From Kribbella pittospori (GTDB taxonomy: Bacteria; Actinomycetota; Actinomycetes; Propionibacteriales; Kribbellaceae): a stretch of 64,000 bases of DNA. This document shows positions 16,967-24,216 of the stretch, piece by piece. The stretch lies in assembly GCF_004331465.1 (NCBI RefSeq), contig NZ_SJKB01000007.1:1-64000 (forward strand), given 5' to 3'. The notes under the pieces are model-generated. The model worked only from the letters and a program-made list of their open reading frames with translations, made no database searches and had not been told where the DNA came from. How positions within the stretch are numbered: position 1 is the first letter of the stretch; every line of letters starts with the position of its first letter. The translations under genes and the position numbers were made by a program.

Positions 16967-17389
16967 GTGGAATGGTCGAACGTCACCTGGTTCCTGACCG
17001 CCCTGGGGGCGGTCGTCGTACTACTGACGCGCGTCCGGCTCGGTGGAACGGTGGTGGACGGCACGGGCCATGGCGCCGGACGTCACGGGTATTCCGCTGT
17101 CCTGCTGCGACTTCACACCACCGTCGGCGTGCTCACGTTGCTCGTCTGGGTCGTTGCCCTCGTCACCGGACGGCAGGAGATCGCTTTCGTGGCCCTGGCC
17201 GGATGGTGGCTGCTGGCAATCGTCGGATTGTTGCTGCTGGCCCGTTGGTTGCCGAGCGGCGGCAAACATTCGGAGGACGCGGCAACAGACGCCTGGGGCT
17301 CCGGCGCCGGCCTTTCGTTGCTCGGCCACGTCGGGATGGTCATCGGCGTCGGCTACTTCACCTTCGTCACGCTGACGGATCGCCTCTGA
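16967..17389 (+). CDS. Small membrane protein of unknown function
   Basis: 140 residues with four hydrophobic helices (WFLTALGAVVVLLT near the start, LHTTVGVLTLLVWVVALVTG, FVALAGWWLLAIVGLLLLA, LLGHVGMVIGVGYFTFV), two of them preceded by a His-containing segment. The start is GTG 16967. The 3' end overlaps the TetR-family gene on the opposite strand by 23 bp. Not recognised. The conserved-looking histidines in membrane segments (LHTTVG, LGHVGM) could bind haem or metal, but that is speculation. Confidence 0.75.
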   Translation: MEWSNVTWFLTALGAVVVLLTRVRLGGTVVDGTGHGAGRHGYSAVLLRLHTTVGVLTLLVWVVALVTGRQEIAFVALAGWWLLAIVGLLLLARWLPSGGKHSEDAATDAWGSGAGLSLLGHVGMVIGVGYFTFVTLTDRL

Positions 17390-17954
17390 GTCCGTCCAGC
17401 AGCGCGGCGATCGACCGCCGTACGCCGGTCTCGAAGTCCTCCTGCGTCAGCGTGGCACCGGCTCCGGCGACCCGGTCGTACAGCAGGCCGTCCATCATCG
17501 CGGCCGCCGGCCAGGCGGCTTCGTCCGGCCGCGGAATGCCCAGCATCTCAAGCAGTCGTGCCAGGCCCACCCGCAACTGCCGTCCGCCCTCGTCGATCGC
17601 CGCCCGCAGTTCGGGCTGACGGCTCGCCTCCAGTGACAGTTCGTAGCGCGCGACCAGGTCGTCCGGCCGGTCTCGTGCCAGCCCGATCGTCATCCCGATC
17701 AGCAGGTCGAGCGGACCACGGTCGGCGTCCGGCGGCATGGTCGCCAGGTCCCGGCTGACCATGCGGTTCACGCAGGCCGTCAGCAGCGCGCTCCGCGTGC
17801 GCAGATAGTACGACGTCGATCCCGGCGGCAGCCCAGCCTCCGCATCCACCGCGCGGTGGGTCAGCCCGCGCAGGCCGCGGGTCGCGACGAGATGGATCGC
17901 GGCGTCGGCGATGGCGTCCCGGCGATCCGCGCCGAGCGGAACCTGCTTCGTCAC
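17367..17954 (-). CDS. TetR-family transcriptional repressor
   Basis: 195 residues. Residues about 10-55 form the TetR DNA-binding domain (IADAAIHLVATRGLRGLTHRAV, then the recognition helix region PPGSTSYYLRTRSALL). The rest is the alpha-helical ligand-binding part. GTG 17954 is chosen since the reading frame upstream runs only antisense through the neighbouring gene. It is transcribed divergently from a FAD monooxygenase; the 51-bp gap holds a perfect palindrome (17982-17997), so it very likely represses both genes and responds to a substrate of the monooxygenase. Confidence 0.9.
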   Translation of the reverse strand: MTKQVPLGADRRDAIADAAIHLVATRGLRGLTHRAVDAEAGLPPGSTSYYLRTRSALLTACVNRMVSRDLATMPPDADRGPLDLLIGMTIGLARDRPDDLVARYELSLEASRQPELRAAIDEGGRQLRVGLARLLEMLGIPRPDEAAWPAAAMMDGLLYDRVAGAGATLTQEDFETGVRRSIAALLDGLRGDPSA

Positions 17955-17981
17955 CCTGGCAGTCTCCCATTCCGCATCCTC

Positions 17982-17997
17982 CTCTACAGGTGTAGAG
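17982..17997. promoter_or_regulatory. TetR operator palindrome overlapping the monooxygenase -10 box
   Basis: CTCTACA-GG-TGTAGAG is a perfect 7-bp inverted repeat with a 2-nt centre. Its right arm overlaps TAGAGT (17993-17998), a -10 box 7 nt before the ATG of the monooxygenase. A bound repressor would block that promoter directly and cover the divergent TetR promoter as well. Confidence 0.8.
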
Positions 17998-18005
17998 TAT
18001 CGTGC

Positions 18006-19076
18006 ATGAGTACGGCGATCGTGGTGGGAGCGGGAATCGGCGGGGTCACGGCGGCCGTCGCACTGCAACGGTGCGGATGGCAGGTCTCGGTGCTGGAACG
18101 GGCGCCGGAGCTGGGCGAGGTGGGTGCCGGGATCTCCGTCTGGCCGTCGGCGGTCGCCGTTCTGGAGGAGCTCGGGGTCAAGGGCGTCGAGAAGGCTGCC
18201 GTGGTGTCCAAGCCGGCCGGGATGCGGAAACCGAGCGGCCGCTGGGTACTGGCGGCGGCGGACTTCGGCGTCGAGATCCCGGTGATGATCCACCGGGCCC
18301 AGTTGCACGAGCTGATCACAGCCCAGTTCGGTCCGGCCATCACGGTCCGAACTGGGTACCCAGTCACGAAGATCAGCCAGGACGAGGCCGGCGTGACGAT
18401 CAACGACGACCTGCGGGCCGACCTGGTCGTCGCTGCCGACGGGATCCGCAGTGTGATCCGGGGCGCGCTCCACCCGGAGTACGCGGGACCGCGGTACTCC
18501 GGCTACACGGCGTACCGGGGGATCGCTGACCTCGAGGTCGACGACGGGGGCGGTGAGACGTGGGGGCGCGGGAGGCGGTTCGGGTTCGCGCGGCTGATCG
18601 ACGGGCGGATCTACTGGTACGCGACCGCGAACCAGCCGGCCGGCCAAAGCGGCGATCACGCGGAGGTGAGCGAGGCGTTCGGCGATTGGCATGACCCGAT
18701 CCCGAAGCTCCTCGCCGGCACCGAGAACGTGCTGCACAGCGACATCTACGACCTGGAGCTGCCGCTGGTCCCGTTCGTCCAGGGCCGCGTGGTCCTGCTC
18801 GGCGACGCCGCGCACGCGATGACGCCGGACCTCGGCCGCGGCGCATGCTCCGCCATCGAGGACGCCGGCGCCCTCGCCCGCCACCTCCGCGAGACCCCCG
18901 ACCTCATCACCGCCCTGAGCAAGTACGACGCCGAACGGCGACCCGCCACGACCAAGCTGGTCAAGCGATCGCGGGGAATCGGCCGAGTCGGCCAACTGGA
19001 GAACCCGATGGTCCGCGCCCTCCGCGACGGCCTCTTCACCATCGGCGGCAAGCTGGCCGGACTCCGTCGGCGGTGA
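18006..19076 (+). CDS. FAD-dependent aromatic-type monooxygenase
   Basis: 356 residues of the PHBH-like class A flavoprotein hydroxylase family. The three fingerprints are visible: GxGxxG (VVGAGIGGVTAAVAL, residues 5-20), the DG motif (VVAADGIRSVIR) and the GD motif (VVLLGDAAHAMTPDLGRG). Such enzymes hydroxylate aromatic or polyketide-like compounds with NAD(P)H and O2. The ATG at 18006 lies 7 nt after TAGAGT, so the mRNA may be leaderless. The adjacent divergent TetR gene suggests induction by a xenobiotic or antibiotic. The specific substrate is unknown. Confidence 0.9.
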   Translation: MSTAIVVGAGIGGVTAAVALQRCGWQVSVLERAPELGEVGAGISVWPSAVAVLEELGVKGVEKAAVVSKPAGMRKPSGRWVLAAADFGVEIPVMIHRAQLHELITAQFGPAITVRTGYPVTKISQDEAGVTINDDLRADLVVAADGIRSVIRGALHPEYAGPRYSGYTAYRGIADLEVDDGGGETWGRGRRFGFARLIDGRIYWYATANQPAGQSGDHAEVSEAFGDWHDPIPKLLAGTENVLHSDIYDLELPLVPFVQGRVVLLGDAAHAMTPDLGRGACSAIEDAGALARHLRETPDLITALSKYDAERRPATTKLVKRSRGIGRVGQLENPMVRALRDGLFTIGGKLAGLRRR

Positions 19077-19196
19077 GCGGATCTGCACCACTCACCAACC
19101 TCGCCCGATCCAGGCAGCCGGCGTCCGGCCAGGCGGAGCGCTGGCCGAAGGCGGGGGTTTGGTGAGTGGCGGAGGTCCGGGTGAAAGAATCCTGGT

Positions 19197-20072
19197 GTGA
19201 CCACACTTCCGCAGGCAGCCGAGATCCCCGGTGCGAAGCACCTCCACTCGGGCAAGGTCCGGGATCTGTACGAGCTGGATTCCGGCGAGCTGCTGATGGT
19301 GGCGAGCGACCGGATGAGTGCGTTCGACTGGATCCTGGAGACGCCGATCCCGGACAAGGGCAAGGTGCTCACCGCGATGAGCCTGTGGTGGTTCGAGCAG
19401 TTCGACGTACCGAACCACATCCTGTCCACCGACGTACCGGCCGAGGTCGCGGGTCGTGCGGTGGTGTGCGAGAAGCTGGACATCTTCCCGGTCGAGTGCG
19501 TCGCCCGCGGCTACCTGAGCGGCACCGGCCTGCTCGACTACAAGGCCACCGGCGCGGTCTGCGGCATCCCGCTCCCGTCCGGACTGGTCGAGGGCTCGCG
19601 GCTGGACCAGCCGATCTTCACCCCGGCGTCCAAGGCCGAGCTCGGCGAGCACGACGAGAACGTCTCGTACGACGCTGTGGTCGCGACTGTCGGTGCGGAC
19701 ACGGCGGCGGCGCTGCGGGATCTGACGATGGACATCTACACCAAGGCGCACGCGATGGCGGAGCAGCGCGGGATCATCCTGGCCGACACGAAGTTCGAGT
19801 TCGGTGCCCGGGCGGACGGCACGATCGTGCTGGCCGACGAGGTGCTGACCCCGGACTCGAGCCGCTTCTGGCCGGCCGATCAGTGGTCGCCGGGCAAGCA
19901 GCAGCCGTCGTACGACAAGCAGATCGTCCGCGACTGGCTGCAGTTCGAGTCCGGCTGGGATCGCACGTCCGGCGAAGCCCCGCCCCCGCTGTCCGACGAG
20001 GTCATCGAGCGCACCCGCTCGGCGTACATCAGTGCGTACGAGGAGTTGACCGGGCGGAAGTTCACCGCCTAG
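19197..20072 (+). CDS. purC: SAICAR synthetase (phosphoribosylaminoimidazole-succinocarboxamide synthase)
   Basis: 291 residues, full length. It condenses CAIR with aspartate using ATP. Diagnostic parts: GKVRDLYEL near the start (ATP-binding lobe), SDRMSAFDW, VECVARGYLSGTG, and DEVLTPDSSRFWP with the catalytic/metal aspartates. GTG 19197 begins the conserved N-terminus; AAGAAT a few nt upstream may be a -10 box. It overlaps the convergent DedA-like gene by 4 nt. The first purine genes in the window (purD, purB) lie upstream and purSQL downstream on the same strand. Confidence 0.96.
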   Translation: MTTLPQAAEIPGAKHLHSGKVRDLYELDSGELLMVASDRMSAFDWILETPIPDKGKVLTAMSLWWFEQFDVPNHILSTDVPAEVAGRAVVCEKLDIFPVECVARGYLSGTGLLDYKATGAVCGIPLPSGLVEGSRLDQPIFTPASKAELGEHDENVSYDAVVATVGADTAAALRDLTMDIYTKAHAMAEQRGIILADTKFEFGARADGTIVLADEVLTPDSSRFWPADQWSPGKQQPSYDKQIVRDWLQFESGWDRTSGEAPPPLSDEVIERTRSAYISAYEELTGRKFTA

Positions 20073-20557
20073 AAGAGGCCGACTCCCAGGGCGAGCAGGA
20101 TGAAGCGGGCGCCGCGGCCGGCCAGGGTGGAGAGGGTGAAGGTGACGACGCCCATCCGGGAGGCGCCGCCGATGAGCGCGACGCCGTACAGCGGTGGGAT
20201 GCCGACCGAGGCGCTCAGCAGAGTGACCGGGACGCCCCAGCGGCGGTCACTCATCGCGTCGAGGAGCCGCTTGCTGACGTCGCGGTTCCACTGCACGAAC
20301 CGTCCCCAGCGGGTGTCCAGGTTCACCGCCTTGGGCTCCTCGGACATCCGCGAGGCGTACCCCGGGCGGTAGCGCACGGCGAGGAACATCGCGACCTTGC
20401 CGATGGTCTGGCCGATCGAGACCCCGATCGCGGCGACCACGGGGTCCAGCGCACCGGAGACGCCGACGCCGAGGACATAGGCCTCCGCGTTCATCACCGG
20501 TACGACGGCGGACCCGATCCCGAATCCGACCGCCAGCGCCAACTGCCACACCCACAT
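20069..20557 (-). CDS. DedA/VTT-like membrane protein
   Basis: 162 residues with four or five hydrophobic segments. The central part GVSIGQTIGKVAMFLAVRY resembles the conserved glycine-rich segment of the DedA/SNARE-associated (VTT) family, and SVGIPPLYGVALIGGASRMG its re-entrant loop. DedA proteins move polyprenyl phosphates or phospholipids across the membrane. It is shorter than typical DedA (about 200), so family assignment is moderate. ATG 20557 is chosen as the first Met before the first helix; the frame extends to 20635 without a better site. Confidence 0.7.
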   Translation of the reverse strand: MWVWQLALAVGFGIGSAVVPVMNAEAYVLGVGVSGALDPVVAAIGVSIGQTIGKVAMFLAVRYRPGYASRMSEEPKAVNLDTRWGRFVQWNRDVSKRLLDAMSDRRWGVPVTLLSASVGIPPLYGVALIGGASRMGVVTFTLSTLAGRGARFILLALGVGLF

Positions 20558-20655
20558 GCATGGAAGCGTAGGCGCCGGACCTAGCCCGGGCAGTGGTGCC
20601 TGCACCACTTCAGGGAGGAACCCGGGGCCCCTCAACCCCGGATCCCAGCTCTCCC

Positions 20656-21984
20656 CTAGGTGGTGCGGAGGTTGGCCGGATCGACCGCGTCCCGCACCTG
20701 ACCACCCAGTACGCCGGTCGCCAGCGCCGCCAGCGCTCCGGCCAGTACGCCGACGACGGCGGCCGCGATCAGGACGAAGACGACCACGGACGACGTGTCC
20801 GCAGTCGGATCCACCCGGCTCTGGAAGGAGCAGACCAGCCCACCGCCGATCAGCACACCCGCACCGACAGCTACCGCTGCCGGTCCGGTCAACTGGATCC
20901 GCACCGACCGCAGGACCTGCGCAGCGCCCATCCCGAAGACGTTGAGCGCGGCCAACTGGCTTCGCTGGTCGAGCAGGTCGTCCGCCGCGCCCGCCAGCAT
21001 CGCCACTCCGGCCGCCAAGGCGGCGAACAGGCTGAGCAGTGCGACGAAACCGAGGCCGGTGTAGATGAAGTCGCCGTGCGCGGTCAACTCACGATCACTG
21101 AGCTGGTAGTCCCGGCCGATGGCCAGCACTGCCCCGACGACGCCACCGCAGATGACCAACAGCGCGAGCATGCGGCCGACCGATCGCGCGGTGTGGAGCA
21201 GTCGGCCGCCGGCCAGCATGCGCACCGGGTCACCCGACCGCTCCAGCCGCCGGCCGTACGCCGCAACCGCGACGGGCGCGAACCCGGACGCAGCCAAGAG
21301 GACACCAGCGGCCTGGGCAAAGATCCGCACGAAACCGAAGGACATCAGACTCAGCACGACCAGAGCCGTTCCGACGGCGCCGATGGTGACGTACCTGGCT
21401 TGCCAGCCTGCCCGATCCGGCTCGCTCCTCGGTTCGGTCGAGAGCTGCCGACGGAGAAGACCGCCGGCTCCCGAGGCAACCAGGGCGAGCACGACAGCGA
21501 GGACGGGCCAGGCCACCAGGTCACCCAGAGCGGGGGCCGGAAGCACCCGACCCACCTGCGGCAGAGACTGCAGGACAGCCGCCAACGCGAAGTACACCGG
21601 CCCGGCCAGCACACCACCGAGCAGACCGCTGAGGCCGGCTTCGGCTGCGCCGATCAGCCGCACCTGGCTGGGCGTCGCGCCGCCCAGTCGCAGCGCCGCC
21701 AGTCGCCGGTCGCGAGCCGCCGTACCGAGCCGGAGGGCCTGGAGCGCCAGAGCGCAGGCGGCAGCCGCCAGGAGTACGACGGCTGTCACGACGCCTGGGC
21801 GCAGGCCGTCCTCGGTCAGATAGGTGCTGTACGCCGCACCGTCGACACTGCCGAGTCCCATGATGCGTTGACCGGCGAGGAGGAAGACGCCGGCGACGGC
21901 GACGGCCGCGACCAGCAGTGTCGATCGGCGCCGGTCGGTGGACGACTTCGGCCGGGCCAAGGTGATCAGAGTCGTGATGGTCAT
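20656..21984 (-). CDS. ABC exporter permease (FtsX/MacB type)
   Basis: 442 residues, about eight hydrophobic helices, with FtsX-like permease halves (LRLGGATPSQVRLIGAAEAGLSG in the first half; ALNVFGMGAAQVLRSV in the second). It overlaps the ATPase gene by 4 nt and is the last gene of a PadR-ATPase-permease unit. Such transporters export lipids, peptides or antibiotics or act as mechanotransmitters. With a PadR regulator in the unit a drug- or peptide-stress exporter is most likely. Confidence 0.88.
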   Translation of the reverse strand: MTITTLITLARPKSSTDRRRSTLLVAAVAVAGVFLLAGQRIMGLGSVDGAAYSTYLTEDGLRPGVVTAVVLLAAAACALALQALRLGTAARDRRLAALRLGGATPSQVRLIGAAEAGLSGLLGGVLAGPVYFALAAVLQSLPQVGRVLPAPALGDLVAWPVLAVVLALVASGAGGLLRRQLSTEPRSEPDRAGWQARYVTIGAVGTALVVLSLMSFGFVRIFAQAAGVLLAASGFAPVAVAAYGRRLERSGDPVRMLAGGRLLHTARSVGRMLALLVICGGVVGAVLAIGRDYQLSDRELTAHGDFIYTGLGFVALLSLFAALAAGVAMLAGAADDLLDQRSQLAALNVFGMGAAQVLRSVRIQLTGPAAVAVGAGVLIGGGLVCSFQSRVDPTADTSSVVVFVLIAAAVVGVLAGALAALATGVLGGQVRDAVDPANLRTT

Positions 21985-22661
21985 GACAGCCTCACCTCAT
22001 GTTGGACGACGCCGTCCCGCAGCCGGACCTCTCGATCGGCGTAGGCGGCGACCAGGTTGTCGTGCGTGACGATCACCAGCGCGGCGCCGCCGTCGCGGGC
22101 GGAGGCGACGAGCAGTTCCATCATTTGCTCGCCTGCGCGACTGTCGAGACTGCCGGTCGGTTCGTCGGCGAACACGACCGCCGGGCCGGTCACCAGCGCC
22201 CGCGCCACTGCCGCACGCTGGTTCTGACCGCCGGACAGCTCGCTCGGCAGGGCCTCGCTGTCCTCTGCGACGCCGACCCGCTCCAGCCAGCCGAGCGCCG
22301 CCCGCCGCGCGGCCGCCGCATCGTGTCCTTCCAGCAACAGCGGCAGGGCGACGTTGTCCTTCAGCGAGAGGTCGGGCACAAGCTGGCCGAACTGCAGCAC
22401 GATGCCGACCTGAGTACGGCGTACTCGTGTCCGCTCGGCCTCGGAGAGCTCGGAGAGGTCGCGGCCGGCCAACGCCACCGTGCCCGCCTGTGGACGGAGG
22501 ATGCCGGCGGCGCAGTGCAACAGGGTGGACTTGCCACATCCGCTGGGTCCGGTGACGGCCACGATCTCGCCGGCGTCGACCCCCAATGAGACACCGCGCA
22601 GGGCGACGTCACGACGGTAGGCGTACTCCACCCGCTGGATCTCCAGGGCGGCGTCGGTCAT
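21981..22661 (-). CDS. ABC exporter ATPase (LolD/MacB type)
   Basis: 226 residues with Walker A GPSGCGKST (about residues 39-47), ABC signature LSGGQNQRAAVARAL, Walker B VVFADEPTGSLDS and the switch His in IVTHD. This matches the MacB/LolD subfamily that pairs with FtsX-like permeases. It overlaps both neighbours by 4 nt (permease downstream, PadR upstream), so all three are translationally coupled. Confidence 0.95.
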   Translation of the reverse strand: MTDAALEIQRVEYAYRRDVALRGVSLGVDAGEIVAVTGPSGCGKSTLLHCAAGILRPQAGTVALAGRDLSELSEAERTRVRRTQVGIVLQFGQLVPDLSLKDNVALPLLLEGHDAAAARRAALGWLERVGVAEDSEALPSELSGGQNQRAAVARALVTGPAVVFADEPTGSLDSRAGEQMMELLVASARDGGAALVIVTHDNLVAAYADREVRLRDGVVQHEVRLS

Positions 22662-23179
22662 CGATTCGTCTCCTTCTGTTCGGTGATCCGGTCCATTGCT
22701 CGGTCCAGCCAGCGCAGGTCCGCGTCCAGGTGCAGTGCCACGTAGTCACGCACCAGCCAGGACGACGAGTCGCCTCCGCCCTCGGCGGACTTGAGCTCGC
22801 GGATCCGGCGTAGGTAGATGGCCCGCTGCCGGGCCAGGTAGGCGGAGGCGTCCTCGCCGGTCCGGATGGTCGCGACGACTTTGCGGACCATCTCGTCGAC
22901 GCCGCCGGGGGACGGCTCGATCGGCTCGGCGAGCCAGCGGGTCAGGTGCTCGCGGCCCTTCGCAGTCAGCGCGTAGACGGTCCGCTCCGGACCGCCCTCG
23001 GACGCCCGGTCGACCACCTCGACCAACTCGTCGCGCTCCAGTCGCCCGAGTGTTGTGTACACCTGCCCGAACGCCAGCGGGCGGCTGTCCGGGAACCAGG
23101 AGTCGTGGCCGCGCTTCACGTCGTACCCGTGCGCCGGACCGGCGGAGAGTAGTCCCAGAACGAGCTCGGCGGTTGCCAT
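22658..23179 (-). CDS. PadR-family transcriptional regulator
   Basis: 173 residues. An N-terminal winged helix (LVLGLLSAGPAHGYDVKR, then GQVYTTLGRLERDELVEV) and a C-terminal helical dimerisation region match PadR subfamily 2. It heads the operon with the ABC ATPase and permease. A double palindrome lies 8-40 nt upstream of its start (23187-23220), so it most likely represses its own operon and is released by the exporter's substrate. Confidence 0.93.
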   Translation of the reverse strand: MATAELVLGLLSAGPAHGYDVKRGHDSWFPDSRPLAFGQVYTTLGRLERDELVEVVDRASEGGPERTVYALTAKGREHLTRWLAEPIEPSPGGVDEMVRKVVATIRTGEDASAYLARQRAIYLRRIRELKSAEGGGDSSSWLVRDYVALHLDADLRWLDRAMDRITEQKETNR

Positions 23180-23186
23180 GAGCAGG

Positions 23187-23220
23187 ACTATACACCGAGT
23201 GTATGTACTGAGTGAATAGT
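23187..23220 (-). promoter_or_regulatory. Nested palindromes, likely PadR operator
   Basis: ATACAC (23190-23195) - CGA - GTGTAT (23199-23204) is a perfect inverted repeat. A wider one pairs ACTATACAC (23187-23195) with GTGAATAGT (23212-23220), 8 of 9 bases. Both lie just upstream of the PadR start codon, where the operon promoter must be. Confidence 0.75.
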
Positions 23221-23293
23221 CCGCGATGCGGCGTTCTGGCGCCTGGTCGGTAGGATTCAGGGCGTCACGCCGGAACGAAACCTGGAGTAGTCA

Positions 23294-23548
23294 GTGGCTC
23301 GCGTTGTCGTCGACGTCATGCTCAAGCCCGAGATCCTCGACCCGCAGGGCAAGGCGGTGCACGGCGCGTTCGGCCGGCTCGGCTTCGACGGCGTGGCCGA
23401 CGTCCGGCAGGGCAAGCGGTTCGAGATCACCCTGGACGGCGAGGCGACCGAGGAACGGGTCGCCGAGATCCGCAAGGCCGCCGACACGCTGCTGGCCAAC
23501 CCCGTGATCGAGGACTACACCTTGCACGTCGAGGGCGACGCGCAGTGA
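23294..23548 (+). CDS. purS: FGAM synthetase subunit PurS
   Basis: 84 residues, the usual size of PurS, the small dimeric bridge subunit of the three-part phosphoribosylformylglycinamidine synthase (PurS-PurQ-PurL). The typical start VVVDVMLKPEILDPQGKAV and the G-F-G...V-R-Q-G-K-R segment are clear. GTG 23294 starts the conserved sequence. It overlaps purQ by 4 nt. TAGGAT at 23251-23256 could be the -10 box of the operon. Confidence 0.95.
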   Translation: MARVVVDVMLKPEILDPQGKAVHGAFGRLGFDGVADVRQGKRFEITLDGEATEERVAEIRKAADTLLANPVIEDYTLHVEGDAQ

Positions 23549-24216
23549 AGATCGGGGTCGTCACCTTCCCGGGTTCGCTCGACGACGCGGACGCCCGCCG
23601 CGCGGCCGCAGTGGCCGGCGCCGAGCCGGTCGCGCTTTGGCACGGCGACGCCGACCTGCACGGCGTGGACGCGGTCGTCCTGCCGGGCGGATTCTCGTAC
23701 GGCGACTACCTCCGCGCCGGTGCCATCTCCCGGTTCGCGCCGGTGATGGAGACCATTATCAAGAAGGCCGGCGAGGGTCTGCCGGTGCTGGGCATCTGCA
23801 ACGGCTTCCAGGTGCTGTGCGAGTCGCATCTGCTGCCCGGCGCACTGATCAAGAACCACCACCGCAAGTTCATCTGCAAGGACCAGCCGCTGCGGATCGA
23901 GAACAACCGCACCGCCTGGACCAGCGACTACGACGCCAACCACGAGATCACCATCGTGCTGAAGAACCAGGACGGTTCGTACGTCGCCGACGAGGCCACG
24001 CTGGACCGGCTGGAGGGTGAGGGCCGGGTCGTCGCCCGCTACCTGGCCGATAACCCGAACGGCTCGTACCGCGACATCGCCGGGATCACCAACGAGCGCG
24101 GCAACGTGGTCGGCCTGATGCCGCACCCGGAGCACTGCGTCGAGACACTGACCGGCCCGACCACGGACGGCCTGGGCTTCTTCACCTCGGTGCTGAAGGC
24201 CGTCGTCTCCAGCTGA
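23545..24216 (+). CDS. purQ: FGAM synthetase subunit PurQ (glutaminase)
   Basis: 223 residues. A class I glutamine amidotransferase that frees ammonia from glutamine for PurL. The nucleophile is the Cys of LGICNGFQVL, and the His/Glu pair sits in GLMPHPEHCVE near the C-terminus. The start is GTG 23545, inside the purS stop (GTGA). The stop shares one base with the start of the next gene, an unknown membrane protein that separates purQ from purL. Confidence 0.96.
   Translation: MKIGVVTFPGSLDDADARRAAAVAGAEPVALWHGDADLHGVDAVVLPGGFSYGDYLRAGAISRFAPVMETIIKKAGEGLPVLGICNGFQVLCESHLLPGALIKNHHRKFICKDQPLRIENNRTAWTSDYDANHEITIVLKNQDGSYVADEATLDRLEGEGRVVARYLADNPNGSYRDIAGITNERGNVVGLMPHPEHCVETLTGPTTDGLGFFTSVLKAVVSS

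Noticed and set aside
20593..22044. A 483-codon plus-strand frame antisense to the FtsX-type permease
   Set aside because: Composition of a shadow frame; the permease frame has helices and overlaps its ATPase gene properly.
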